Notes: a model not told the origin generated them from the sequence alone. Shown: positions 19,668 to 29,714, counted from the stretch's first letter. The stretch is DNA of 64,000 nt from Saccharomyces uvarum (GCA_947243795.1 OX365934.1:558001-622000), one strand, 5' to 3'. Translations and numbers: made by a program.

Positions 19668-21386
19668 ATGGCCGAAGGAAGAACATTTCTTTCACAGTTG
19701 AATGTCTTCAATAAGGAAAACTACCAGTTTCCCTCTTCTTCCACCAAAAAAAAATCGAGCACCGCAACGGTAGATGTTGACAACGATGCCTCCGATTTCG
19801 AAGCAGGCCAGCAGTTCGCTGCCGAGTTGGACCAAGGTGAAAAGCAGCTAGGTGTTTTGTCATGTATCGGGCTTATCTGTAACAGAATGCTTGGTACAGG
19901 TGTTTTCGCCGTGTCCTCGACAATTTACACATTATGTGGGTCCGTGGGACTTGCTTTGATCATGTGGGCCGTTGGGGCCATCATTGCCATTTCTGGGTTA
20001 TACGTATACATGGAGTTCGGTACAGCTATACCGAAGAATGGTGGTGAAAAAAATTACTTGGAAGCTATCTTCAGAAAACCCAAATTTTTCATCACCTGTA
20101 TGTACGCTGCCTACATTTTCTTCTTAGGTTGGGCTGCTGGTAACTCTATAAATACGGCTGTCATGTTTTTAACTGCGGCTGATGCGGAAATCACTAAATG
20201 GAACCAAAGAGGTATTGGTGTGGCTGTCGTTTTCTTTGCGTTTTTGATTAATTCTTTGAATGTTAAGATCGGTCTATATCTACAAAACGTTTTGGGTGTA
20301 TTCAAAGTTGGTATTGTCCTTTTCATCTCCGTTACCGGTTGGGTTGCCCTTGGTGGTGGCCTAAAAGACGGTTACCAATCTCACAATTTCCGTAACGCCT
20401 TTGAAGGTACCGAAACGGCTACTGCTTACGGTATTGTTAACGCCTTGTACAGTGTTATCTGGTCATTTGTTGGTTACTCGAATGTTAATTACGCACTTGG
20501 TGAAGTTAAGAACCCTGTGAGGACTTTGAAGATTGCAGGTCCTACATCTATGGTTTTTTTGGCAATCGTTTACATTTTTGTCAATATCGCCTACTTTGCT
20601 GTGGTGCCAAAAGAAAAGCTAATATCTTCCAAGTTGGTCTTGGCAGCTGATTTCTTTGATATCGTTTTTGGTGGCCAAGCAAAGAGAGCTGCTGCCGCAT
20701 TAGTCGGGTTGAGTGCCTTGGGTAATGTTCTTTCTGTTATTTTTTCTCAGGGTAGAATCATTCAACAGTTGGGTCGTGAAGGTGTCCTACCATTTTCTAA
20801 CTTTTTTGCCTCTTCTAAGCCATTCAACTCCCCAATGGTTGGTCTATTTCAACATTTCGTTGTCTGTACGATTACCATTATAGCTCCACCTCCAGGTGAT
20901 GCGTACCTACTAGTCCAAAATTTAATTTCTTATCCAATGAATATTATCAATTTCGCCATCAGTGCTGGTTTACTATGGATATATTGGCAACGTAGACAAG
21001 GTAAGATTGAATGGAACCCACCAATTAAGGCCGGCGTTTTTGTCACAGGGTTTTTCGCATTATCTAATCTATATCTGATCATTGCACCATATGTTCCTCC
21101 ATCGAATGGCGAATCCGTTTATTCAAGCATGCCATACTGGATACACTGTGTGATCGCATGGGGTATCTTCTCTTTTGGTGGTGTTTACTACGTTGTATGG
21201 GCCCAATTATTACCAAGATGGGGCCACTACAAATTGGTCACCAAGGATGTGCTTGGTGAAGACGGGTTTTGGAGAGTCAAGATTGCCAAAGTTCATGATA
21301 CTAATGACAGCGATGATATCGACACACAAGAAGACGGCGTTGTCGAAACTAATATAATCGAACATTTCAAAAGTGAACAAGAATAA
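19668..21386 (+). CDS. MUP1: MUP1, high-affinity methionine permease
   Basis: The 572-residue permease is Mup1 (YGR055W, 574 residues), a plasma-membrane methionine/cysteine transporter of the LAT branch of the APC family. About twelve membrane-spanning segments fill residues 60-520, starting with the LSCIGLICNRMLGTGVFAVS block that forms the unwound substrate-binding helix. The cytosolic N-terminus has lysines at 27-29. In S. cerevisiae Lys27 and Lys28 are the Rsp5/Art1-dependent ubiquitination sites for methionine-induced endocytosis, and the nearby acidic patch (DVDNDASDFE) is the arrestin-recognition region. The C-terminal tail is acidic. Codon use is strongly biased. Confidence 0.97.
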   Translation: MAEGRTFLSQLNVFNKENYQFPSSSTKKKSSTATVDVDNDASDFEAGQQFAAELDQGEKQLGVLSCIGLICNRMLGTGVFAVSSTIYTLCGSVGLALIMWAVGAIIAISGLYVYMEFGTAIPKNGGEKNYLEAIFRKPKFFITCMYAAYIFFLGWAAGNSINTAVMFLTAADAEITKWNQRGIGVAVVFFAFLINSLNVKIGLYLQNVLGVFKVGIVLFISVTGWVALGGGLKDGYQSHNFRNAFEGTETATAYGIVNALYSVIWSFVGYSNVNYALGEVKNPVRTLKIAGPTSMVFLAIVYIFVNIAYFAVVPKEKLISSKLVLAADFFDIVFGGQAKRAAAALVGLSALGNVLSVIFSQGRIIQQLGREGVLPFSNFFASSKPFNSPMVGLFQHFVVCTITIIAPPPGDAYLLVQNLISYPMNIINFAISAGLLWIYWQRRQGKIEWNPPIKAGVFVTGFFALSNLYLIIAPYVPPSNGESVYSSMPYWIHCVIAWGIFSFGGVYYVVWAQLLPRWGHYKLVTKDVLGEDGFWRVKIAKVHDTNDSDDIDTQEDGVVETNIIEHFKSEQE

Positions 21387-21918
21387 CAAGTATAATAGAC
21401 ATTCTCCCCTCATCTATCTCAACTCACCGTCATCTGCCAATATTCTCATACTGCATTAATTTACATAAGTGCTTACATAATACATTTCATAATAATTCTC
21501 ACTATTGGTATAATCTTCTATTCATTTTGTATTTCCAGTATTGATTACGCGTGCATAAAATGAGATGTCAAACAAACCTCAAACTCGTCAAAACGAAAAC
21601 CGATCCTAATAATTTAACGACTAGATGGGAAGGCACCAGTAATCATCAAGAACACTTTAAATCACAGCGATCACATTTGAACGGCTATCCCACTTGAGCA
21701 TAATTGATGTATAATGGGCCAATTCTTCACTTGCTTACCCTGCTTCCGTTGCTGGTGATCATTTTCTCGGGAAAAGCTTTTTTTTTATCAATCAAAGGCC
21801 CAATTGAGTTACAACTGAAATTAAGCTGAGTTGGCGGAACAGTGTGGTAATAGCGAAGGGAAAATCTAAGAAAAGGTTCAAGCTACAAGACAGAGATAGA
21901 AAAAATTAAATTTCGAGG
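21387..21918. other. MUP1-RSC1 intergenic region
   Basis: These 532 bp hold the MUP1 3' UTR and the RSC1 promoter. There is a T run at about 21779-21787 and an A-rich leader before the RSC1 ATG. I recognise no specific site, RNA or ORF. Confidence 0.5.
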
Positions 21919-24699
21919 ATGGTGGAGCAAGATAGTGGGCCTTCTCAGAAACTGCTCAAGACACAATACGATGCTGTCTTCCATTTAAAGGACGAAAATG
22001 GCATAGAAATATATCCGATATTCAATGTACTGCCACCCAAGAAGGAATATCCGGACTATTACATCATAATAAAGAACCCAGTATCTTTAAACACTTTGAA
22101 AAAGCGATTACCTCACTATACGTCTCCGCAAGATTTCATCAATGATTTTGCTCAAATTCCTTGGAACGCAATGACATACAATGCGAAGGACTCGGTAATT
22201 TATAAATATGCTACTATACTAGAGTCTTTCATTAAAGAGAAAGTTATGCTCAATCTAAGAAAGTACTATCCAGATGTAAAATATCCCTCTTTAGGTCAGA
22301 TTCCGGAGGTATCAGGTGAGGCAATACAACAATCCAATTTGTCTTCGAATGTCACTAATGTAATGGCAAACGCCAATAGACCAGAAATACATTCAGATGT
22401 AAAGGTAGCTTTTGCCAAACTGGATAATTCTATTAGTGATAAGAAACAGGCAAGCCAAGATTACAGGGGACAGAAAAATCCACCAGCCCTCCCAACGCAC
22501 TCTACTTCCATTACCCCGCAGCCATTGGCTTCGCCCACTCCAGTCATTAATTATACAAACACCAACATGGCACATCCAAAGACCCATGTCAGGCGTGGTA
22601 GGCCACCAGTCATTGATCTGCCCTATGTTTTAAGGATCAAGAATATTTTAAAGATGCTGAGGAGAGAGGTCGACCAAAACAATAAGACACTTACTCTATA
22701 TTTTGAAAAATTACCAGATAGGAATGATGAGCCAACTTACTATTCAGTCATAACAGATCCTATTTGCTTGATAGATATTAAGAAAAAGGTCAAATCCAGA
22801 AAATATAAAAACTTCAATAGTTTCGAGAAGGATTTCCAACTGATGTTAACGAATTTTAAGATATATTACTCTCAAGATCAAAGTAACATAATAAGAGCTC
22901 AGTTATTGGAGAAAAACTTCAACAGGCTAGTGAGAATCGAATTATCTAAACCCGATGAAGACTATTTACCTGAAGGTGAATTAAGATATCCTTTGGATGA
23001 AATTGAAATTAATGACGAAAGGTACCAAATAGGTGATTGGGTTCTTTTATCAAACCCAAATGACATAAATAAACCTATCGTAGGCCAAATTTTCAGATTA
23101 TGGTCAACTACAGATGGTAATAAATGGCTGAATGCTTGTTGGTATTTTAGGCCAGAACAAACCGTTCACCGGGTTGATAGATTATTTTATAAAAACGAAG
23201 TCATGAAAACTGGCCAATATAGAGATCACCCTATCCAGGATATAAAGGGAAAGTGCTATGTTATTCATTTCACCAGATTTCAGCGCGGAGATCCAAGTTT
23301 GAAAGTCAATGGTCCACAATTTGTTTGCGAATTTCGCTATAATGAAAGTGATAAAGTTTTTAACAAAATTAGAACCTGGAAAGCTTGTTTACCTGAAGAG
23401 CTCCGTGACCAAGATGAAGCTACAATTCCTGTTAATGGCAGAAAGTTTTTCAAATACTCTTCTCCAATAGCAGATTTATTACCGCCGAATTGTACTTTGA
23501 ACGATAAAATCCCAGAACCCACAGAAGGTGCACCAACGGCTCCACCTTTAGTAGGGGCAGTATATTTAGGCTCCAAATTAGAGAGGGATGACCTGGGAGA
23601 ATATTCAACTTCTGATGATTGCCCGCGGTATATAATAAGACCGGATGATCCACCGGAAGAAGGCAAGATTGATTACGAGACAGGAACAATCATTACTGAC
23701 ACTTTAACGACGGGCGGTATGCCTAAGGTGAACAGCTCTTCTACAATACGTTTGCCTACTTTAAAGCAAACAAAAACAATTTCCAATTCAAATTTTGGTT
23801 CTTCATCGAACATTTCACTGTTGAATCAGAATTTTAATCATTCTTCCAACTTTTTGAAATTGGAGAATATGAATAATAATACACATAGTTTATTATCACA
23901 TCCTTCCATTTCTAAATTCCAATCTCCGACTTTAATAGAACAAGTTAACCGCTCAAAAAATCATATTTCGAAGAAACAAGGACATGCATCATCAGCGGCT
24001 ACTAAGAAGTCTGCATCCAAAAGTTTTACGTTAACTTCAATGATCAATAGCTTAACTGCTCATACGTCCAAATATAACTTTAATCATATTGTTATCGAAG
24101 CGCCCGGTGCATTTGTAGTTCCTATTCCAATGCAAAAAAATATCAATACCATACAATCAACGGAACACACCATTAGAACAAGAGCAAAAAACCCTCAAAG
24201 CTTTGGTACTACTGTCATTGATGATATCAATACGCCCGGTGAACAAATAATATGGTTCAAAGGTCCTGGTGTGAAAATTTCTGAAAGAATTATTGATTCT
24301 GGAAACGATTTAGTACGAGTACCCTTAAATGGATGGTTTTGTAAAAATAAAATGAAAAATTTAGATTACGAAGAAATTGAGGAAGACATAATAGAACCAT
24401 TAAATGACACCAACGATGACATGATAGCCCATATTTTCAATCCTCCTTCAAATTTAAATTTAGACATGGATTTGAATTTGAGTCCCTCTTCGAATAATTC
24501 TACCAATTTTATAGATTTCAGCACAATGGCAAACGGTGAGGACGATGGAAAGGAAAGCGAAACGGCAGAAGAAACCGATTATGAAGATGAAGACACAGAT
24601 GACGAGCACCAAATGGAAGACGTCCCAACAACTTCAGCTTTTGGCTTAAATTCGTCTGCTGAATATCTTGCATTTAGATTACGAGAGCTCAACAAATGA
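21919..24699 (+). CDS. RSC1: RSC1, bromodomain subunit of the RSC chromatin remodeller
   Basis: Rsc1 (YGR056W) defines one form of the RSC nucleosome-remodelling complex; its ohnologue Rsc2 defines the other. The 926 residues (928 in S. cerevisiae) show a first bromodomain at about 10-115, with Asn88 in the acetyl-lysine position. An AT-hook RRGRPP lies at 225-230, a second bromodomain at about 238-342, and a BAH domain at about 367-490 beginning ERYQIGDWVLL. A long Asn/Ser-rich linker leads to a conserved C-terminal block (about 710-810) and an acidic region near 880-900. In the second bromodomain the expected Asn appears replaced (YYSQDQS). Confidence 0.97.
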   Translation: MVEQDSGPSQKLLKTQYDAVFHLKDENGIEIYPIFNVLPPKKEYPDYYIIIKNPVSLNTLKKRLPHYTSPQDFINDFAQIPWNAMTYNAKDSVIYKYATILESFIKEKVMLNLRKYYPDVKYPSLGQIPEVSGEAIQQSNLSSNVTNVMANANRPEIHSDVKVAFAKLDNSISDKKQASQDYRGQKNPPALPTHSTSITPQPLASPTPVINYTNTNMAHPKTHVRRGRPPVIDLPYVLRIKNILKMLRREVDQNNKTLTLYFEKLPDRNDEPTYYSVITDPICLIDIKKKVKSRKYKNFNSFEKDFQLMLTNFKIYYSQDQSNIIRAQLLEKNFNRLVRIELSKPDEDYLPEGELRYPLDEIEINDERYQIGDWVLLSNPNDINKPIVGQIFRLWSTTDGNKWLNACWYFRPEQTVHRVDRLFYKNEVMKTGQYRDHPIQDIKGKCYVIHFTRFQRGDPSLKVNGPQFVCEFRYNESDKVFNKIRTWKACLPEELRDQDEATIPVNGRKFFKYSSPIADLLPPNCTLNDKIPEPTEGAPTAPPLVGAVYLGSKLERDDLGEYSTSDDCPRYIIRPDDPPEEGKIDYETGTIITDTLTTGGMPKVNSSSTIRLPTLKQTKTISNSNFGSSSNISLLNQNFNHSSNFLKLENMNNNTHSLLSHPSISKFQSPTLIEQVNRSKNHISKKQGHASSAATKKSASKSFTLTSMINSLTAHTSKYNFNHIVIEAPGAFVVPIPMQKNINTIQSTEHTIRTRAKNPQSFGTTVIDDINTPGEQIIWFKGPGVKISERIIDSGNDLVRVPLNGWFCKNKMKNLDYEEIEEDIIEPLNDTNDDMIAHIFNPPSNLNLDMDLNLSPSSNNSTNFIDFSTMANGEDDGKESETAEETDYEDEDTDDEHQMEDVPTTSAFGLNSSAEYLAFRLRELNK

Positions 24700-25004
24700 T
24701 AGTCATGATTCTATAACACACACACACACACACACAAAAACATATACATATATGTATATATGCATACATATGTAAGTATATATTATTTTGTTATTCATAG
24801 TATAGAGGTCAAAAAAATATGTAACTTTTAAGCAGATGATTGTAAATGTAATTATTAACTACAGTATATTAAGGTTTTATATAAACTTTTCGTTTTTTTG
24901 TGAAGTAAATTAAGGAATGACAACGGAGTAAAATATCTTGCTTAATTCTCATGCGTACAGCGGTCAAAAACAGTATCGACGAGGACGTAGTTGTAAAATC
25001 AGCG
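24700..25004. other. Convergent 3' region of RSC1 and LST7
   Basis: This 305-bp AT-rich region lies between converging genes. It contains a (CA)n run at 24716-24736, then an alternating purine-pyrimidine TATA-rich stretch that can serve as a polyadenylation efficiency element. Confidence 0.6.
24716..24736 (+). repeat. (CA)10 microsatellite
   Basis: A dinucleotide CA run lies about 17 bp past the RSC1 stop codon, within its 3' UTR. A similar run at about 19523-19543 lies in the MUP1 5' region. Confidence 0.8.
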
Positions 25005-25727
25005 TTATTTATCTTCTTTCATAACTGTATGCAATAAAAATGAATTCCACTTGTGTATTCGAACAAACAAGAATTTATCGTCTGTAAGGGACACCAAATT
25101 ACGACCGATTTTAGACTTATTAGCACGTAAATACGAACCAATAAACGCGTTATTATTCAAAGTTTCTAGTTTGTCTTCTTTCTTTTGATTTTTCCCCATA
25201 AATTCGCTTTTGTGAACGTTCTTGATATAAGTGATCATTTTATCGAACCCGCCAATAATGAAGTTCCAGTTTTCACTTAACATTTTCATAGATTCATCGT
25301 GGTTTCTGGAATCCACTGTCAAAATGAAGCAATATCTTCTTTCGTTACCCCTAGCATTCTCATCATACAGTTTGAAACCTATCACCAAGTTCAGTCCTCG
25401 CAAATCATCAAAATATATAAATGGCATATTATCATAGATCATCGTTTCTTCGGAAAAGGCTCTTTTAATTATGGAATTTAGCAATTGATACCGTATAGAG
25501 GAGTACTGGGTAGTTATGAATGGAACATCTTCAATGAAGCATCTCATCGATCTCGTTGATTCTTCAGGGAATTGTAAAAGACATGACTCGCAGTACGAGT
25601 CTGTTGGATAATCAGGTACTAATAAGTCTTCACCTAATGTTCCCTTTTCTGCAGATTGTGTTACCGATATGATCCTTGGGCCATGCTTGTCACAGAAGTG
25701 AGCCAATGAAATCACTATCGAAGACAT
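25005..25727 (-). CDS. LST7: LST7, folliculin-type subunit of the Lst4-Lst7 GAP
   Basis: The 240-residue protein matches Lst7 (YGR057C, 242 residues). It is the yeast folliculin orthologue, retaining mainly the N-terminal longin domain. With Lst4 it acts on the vacuole as a GTPase-activating complex for Gtr2, linking amino acids to TORC1, and it is also needed for Gap1 delivery. The opening IVISLAHFCDKHGPRIISVTQ is the family signature (S-LxHFCExHGPR), and the CESC pair at about 41-44 is the conserved Cys motif. The DENN half of folliculin is absent, as in S. cerevisiae, so the short length is normal. It is divergent from PEF1. Confidence 0.94.
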   Translation of the reverse strand: MSSIVISLAHFCDKHGPRIISVTQSAEKGTLGEDLLVPDYPTDSYCESCLLQFPEESTRSMRCFIEDVPFITTQYSSIRYQLLNSIIKRAFSEETMIYDNMPFIYFDDLRGLNLVIGFKLYDENARGNERRYCFILTVDSRNHDESMKMLSENWNFIIGGFDKMITYIKNVHKSEFMGKNQKKEDKLETLNNNAFIGSYLRANKSKIGRNLVSLTDDKFLFVRIHKWNSFLLHTVMKEDK

Positions 25728-26367
25728 TCTATACGTCTATCCTATGTAGCATTTAAAAACCAAAATACCTACTTCCAAAGTGTCAGCTAGCCTTTTTGGT
25801 ACTGGATGTTTTGATAGTCATCGAATGGAAGGCTTTCTCAGATCTTTTCTTTTTCTTTCCTATATTTTTTTCTTTTTCAAGCGTGTTTTTCTTTTATGGT
25901 TTATCTCTTTAAATAGCAACATCTTCGAATATGGCGAATAAACCAGTTAATTGCCACGCTTTCAAGGATAAGCAGCGCTATAATATCGCTGTTACGTTCC
26001 AAGCTTCAGAATGCACTAAAGGAGGTATTTACTAAAATGAACGAAATAGGTCGCTAAAAATTTTTACCGACGCCATCATAACAGTCGTACTATCCTTATA
26101 TAATCTTGCGCTAACATCTTTTATTAGCTTAGCTGTATAAAAATCTATACTAAATTTTGAAGTAACTACGATTTCCGCTAACGTATCCGACCTCGCTTAG
26201 CTATTGTTGTTTATAGCTACCTGGCTCAGGGTCTTGTCAATTTTCTTTTAGAGAATAACTATCCGAATGAAAAAGTCGCAACCGCATCGATACAAACTAA
26301 CAGCACAACCATTTCGCTAGGCACTTGTACCACATAAACATAGCAAGAAAGCCACTTGATAAGTCCC
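25728..26367. other. LST7-PEF1 divergent promoter region
   Basis: This 640-bp divergent region has a T/C-rich tract at about 25843-25910. No recognised regulatory site, RNA gene or ORF was found. Confidence 0.5.
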
Positions 26368-27354
26368 ATGTGTGCGAAAAAGCTCAAATATGCTGCCGGA
26401 GATGACTTTGTACGCTACGCTACGCCCAAAGAGGCCATGGAAGAAACCAGACGTGAATTTGACAAAGAGAGACAACGACAGCAACAAATGAAGACCGCTC
26501 AAGCACAACCCCCTAATACTAGAATCCATTCGGCCCCAATTCCTTTCCAAAATCAGTACGTTAAGAACCGAGTTGAGAGCGGGCACCAACCTTACGGCTC
26601 TCCACAAAATTTCTCTCCTAGACATACGAAGGTACCTCCTATTGATCCTAGATATAATAACACAGTGCAGAAACCGGCCGGTAGGCCTATCCCCCCACCA
26701 CCGAAGCATTATAATAGTGCAAGCTCTTCCTCTCTACGCATAGCCACACCTCCATCAATGCATAACCAACCTGTACCGGTCGCTACTGCTCCTTTTGAAA
26801 GCAAAGAAGATCTAAGAGATATGCAGGTAGCCGTTCAGCTGTTCCACAACCATGACATTAAGGGCAAGAACCGACTGACAGCAGAAGAATTACAAAACTT
26901 ATTACAGAACGATGATAATTCCCATTTTTGTATATCATCGGTGGATGCACTAATAAATCTATTTGGTGCTTCTAGGTTTGGCACTGTGAACCAGGCGGAA
27001 TTCATCTCTTTATACAAACGAGTGAAGAGTTGGAGAAAAATATATGTGGATAATGATATCAATGGATCGCTTACCATTTCTGTAAGTGAATTTCATAATT
27101 CACTTCAAGAATTGGGCTATCTAATACCTTTTGAAGTCAGTGAGAAAACATTTGATCAGTATGCCGAGTTTATAAATAGAAGCGGGACAGGTAAAGAATT
27201 GAAATTCGACAAGTTTGTAGAGGCATTAGTTTGGCTAATGAGATTAACAAAATTATTTAGGAAGTTCGATACTAATCAAGAAGGTGTTGCAACTATACAA
27301 TACAAAGATTTTATCGATTCTACATTGTATTTGGGCCGTTTCTTACCACACTGA
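26368..27354 (+). CDS. PEF1: PEF1, penta-EF-hand calcium-binding protein
   Basis: Pef1 (YGR058W) is a penta-EF-hand protein related to ALG-2 and peflin. It is needed for polar bud growth and cell-wall abscission and binds Ca2+ and Zn2+. I start it at the ATG at 26368 (MCAKKLKYAAGDD), giving 328 residues. The frame is open four codons further up, but only to a TTG. Residues 1-150 are Pro/Gln/Ser-rich, as in other PEF proteins. The C-terminal half carries the EF-hands. The clearest loop is DNDINGSLTISVSEF, and the third to fifth hands include FDKFVEALVWLMRL and the FRKFDTNQEGVATIQYKDF loop. The C-terminus LGRFLPH is conserved. The linker is slightly shorter than in S. cerevisiae (335). Confidence 0.95.
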   Translation: MCAKKLKYAAGDDFVRYATPKEAMEETRREFDKERQRQQQMKTAQAQPPNTRIHSAPIPFQNQYVKNRVESGHQPYGSPQNFSPRHTKVPPIDPRYNNTVQKPAGRPIPPPPKHYNSASSSSLRIATPPSMHNQPVPVATAPFESKEDLRDMQVAVQLFHNHDIKGKNRLTAEELQNLLQNDDNSHFCISSVDALINLFGASRFGTVNQAEFISLYKRVKSWRKIYVDNDINGSLTISVSEFHNSLQELGYLIPFEVSEKTFDQYAEFINRSGTGKELKFDKFVEALVWLMRLTKLFRKFDTNQEGVATIQYKDFIDSTLYLGRFLPH

Positions 27355-27775
27355 CGAAAAACACATCGATTTGTAACTTCACTCGTGTATAAACGATAAA
27401 GCCAAATCTAATCAATCACTTACCAAACCGCCAGGCATCTTTTGTTCTTTTTCCTTTACTGGTCGTCTTCTGGATCCTCGTGTTTAGTGATATATATCAA
27501 GATGACACAAAATGGACCCGTATGGCAGACATTTTTTTTTATGCACTAAGTGTCAAGATGAATTATATAATACTTACTTAAAATTCGATTTCACATTAGG
27601 AGATACACTTTGTTTTATTAGTACTGTTAGGAGCGGATAAACACGCTTTTCTAAACTTACTTCTCCTTTTATCCTTTTCTTGTTGTTGAGAGTGGGAAAA
27701 AATCAATAACGAGGACCAGTTAATAAATAAGTAAACAGAATAAACTCTAGAAAGTATTGTCATTGGATCTGTACA
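27355..27775. other. PEF1-SPR3 intergenic region, SPR3 promoter
   Basis: This 421-bp gap contains the PEF1 3' UTR and the SPR3 promoter, with an Abf1 site and a middle sporulation element about 265-300 bp before the SPR3 ATG and a T run at about 27532-27540. Confidence 0.6.
27479..27512. promoter_or_regulatory. Abf1 site and middle sporulation element before SPR3
   Basis: CGTGTTTAGTGAT at 27479-27491 fits the Abf1 consensus CGTNNNNARTGAY exactly. GACACAAAA at 27504-27512 fits the Ndt80 middle sporulation element gNCRCAAAW. The same pairing is known to control SPR3 in S. cerevisiae, so this arrangement is conserved. Confidence 0.8.
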
Positions 27776-29311
27776 ATGAAATCAAAAGAGGGTCGGCTGG
27801 CAACAGATTGTCCCGTTGAGTTTTCCAAACTAGTCTCTGGATTTTCTGAGGAAGCCAAAGTACGTAAACAAGCTTCTCAAGGAAAACACGTGGATCCGTA
27901 TCAACCAAAAAGTCCCAAATCAAGATGTATTAGACAGAGATCATCATCTTTTGTTAACGGTAAGTGCAAAAGCAAAGAAACTCCACTATCAGGAAATTAT
28001 GGTGTAGAGGACATGAATTCAAATGTTAACGGCCGAGATATTGGGATTAGAAATATACCACGGCAACGCGAGTTGTTGAATGCCAAGAATGGCATCCAGT
28101 TTACACTGATGGTTGCAGGTCAAAGCGGGTTAGGCAAAACAACATTCATTAATTCCTTGTTCGCTACATCTTTAATTAATGATAATATCAAAGAGAACAG
28201 GCCTATCGTTCGTTATAAAAATATTATCGAAGGTAACGGAACACACCTTAGATTTGGTGTTATTGATACTCCTAACTTTGGAAATGATATGGACAATGCG
28301 TTTACATGGAGAACAATGGTCAATTATATTGACGAAGAAATAAGATCTTATATTTTTCAAGAGGAACAGCCGGATAGGACGAAAATGATAGATGATAGAG
28401 TTCATTGTTGCTTGTATTTTTTGAAGCCTTCCAATAATGGCATCGATACACTGGATGTTTTGACAATGAAAGAATTAGCAAGAAGAGTTAATCTAATCCC
28501 TGTTATTGCAAAAGCCGACTTATTGACTAAACATGAACTGAACAATTTCAAAATGGAAATTAGGGAAATTATAAGAGTACAAAATATTTCCGTTTGTTGT
28601 TTCTTTGATAACAATGTTTTAGATGCAACACAGAATATTTTCCAGAAGTTTCCATTCAGTATAGTTGCGTCTAAAGAGTATGTGCTAAATAAAAAGGGGG
28701 AGAGAGTTAAAGGAAGAGAATATAAGTGGGGGACTGTTGAAATTGAAAATGAAAAGCATTCTGATTTTAAAATTCTGCAAAGAATTCTTTTTGACTGGCA
28801 CCTGATCGACTTTGTAGAAAGCACTGAAGATTACTATGAAAAATGTAGATCTGAAATGTTAAGAACAAGGTTATTAAAAGCCAGGGACTGTCTAACTACG
28901 AACACTGTTGAAATAACGGATGAACAAAGAAAGTTTCTGCAAGAGGAAATGAACTTTGAAGACATCGAAGAGAACAAATTGAAAAATTATAAATGCTATG
29001 AAATAATAAATAAAGTGATCATGGATAAAGTGGCCACAGAATGGGACCCTGAATTTATAACCAGACAGTTAGAGACCAAAAAACGGTTTAACGAGATTTC
29101 CAACCAAGAGATTCGTAAAATTAAAGAATGGAAGAAAAACCTATTCATGAAACAGGAAAACTTCAATCAAGAAATTGAAGATCTGAATAATAATCTGGAG
29201 AACTTGCAATTGGAGTGTCAAGATTTAGAATACAAGTTGCTAATGGATAAAAGTTCTGATCATCACTCAACGGATAGTGCTACTTTAGTGAACGTTCACA
29301 TCAAAAGATGA
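27776..29311 (+). CDS. SPR3: SPR3, sporulation-specific septin
   Basis: Spr3 (YGR059W) replaces vegetative septins in the ring that guides prospore membrane growth during meiosis. The 511 residues (512 in S. cerevisiae) contain the septin GTPase domain from about 105. The P-loop is GQSGLGKT at 115-122, the G3 motif DTPNFG at 164-169 and the G4 motif AKAD at 245-248. The septin-unique element follows the GTPase core, and residues 430-490 form a predicted coiled coil. The first 100 residues are basic and Ser-rich, including the polybasic segment before the GTPase domain. The promoter has the expected Ndt80 site. Confidence 0.97.
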   Translation: MKSKEGRLATDCPVEFSKLVSGFSEEAKVRKQASQGKHVDPYQPKSPKSRCIRQRSSSFVNGKCKSKETPLSGNYGVEDMNSNVNGRDIGIRNIPRQRELLNAKNGIQFTLMVAGQSGLGKTTFINSLFATSLINDNIKENRPIVRYKNIIEGNGTHLRFGVIDTPNFGNDMDNAFTWRTMVNYIDEEIRSYIFQEEQPDRTKMIDDRVHCCLYFLKPSNNGIDTLDVLTMKELARRVNLIPVIAKADLLTKHELNNFKMEIREIIRVQNISVCCFFDNNVLDATQNIFQKFPFSIVASKEYVLNKKGERVKGREYKWGTVEIENEKHSDFKILQRILFDWHLIDFVESTEDYYEKCRSEMLRTRLLKARDCLTTNTVEITDEQRKFLQEEMNFEDIEENKLKNYKCYEIINKVIMDKVATEWDPEFITRQLETKKRFNEISNQEIRKIKEWKKNLFMKQENFNQEIEDLNNNLENLQLECQDLEYKLLMDKSSDHHSTDSATLVNVHIKR

Positions 29312-29408
29312 GGGCCAACCTTCTTACATACAGTTTGCTTTACATAATAAAAATATAAATGGGATAGAAATGAATATTTTAGCGAGTATAACATAAGCTG
29401 AGAAGAGA

Positions 29409-29510
29409 AACCCTAATCACAATACTTGAGACAAAATAGGCCCCGGGTAATGCGTGAAACGACAGTTTTTCGTTCCATAGTACTTTCCCGAGAAAAAAAA
29501 AAGTATATAA
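29409..29510 (+). promoter_or_regulatory. snR48 promoter: Tbf1 site, Reb1 site and TATA box
   Basis: AACCCTAA at 29409-29416 matches the Tbf1 motif ARCCCTAA, which marks most yeast snoRNA promoters. A reverse Reb1 core, CGGGTAA, is at 29444-29450. An A run and TATATAA at 29504-29510 follow. The order (general factor, A-tract, TATA, snoRNA) is the standard layout of independently transcribed yeast snoRNA genes. Confidence 0.65.
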
Positions 29511-29714
29511 GCCATGCAGTAGAGCGATACTGGAAAGTTTCTGTCTCCATTATGCTGTTCAGTTGACAATAAGACAACAACACACACGCAGCCAATGCGC
29601 ACAGCCCAAGAGGAAATTCAAAAGAAGAGCGCAACATCAAGCGATGTTACCTTCCTTTGCATTTTCTTTTTTATCTTGAATTAACAGTCCCATTCTTTTC
29701 CGTCTCGTTTTTTT

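Noticed and set aside
26356-26367. Four-codon upstream extension of PEF1
   Set aside because: It would start at TTG. The ATG at 26368 reproduces the conserved N-terminus MCAKKLKYAAGDD.
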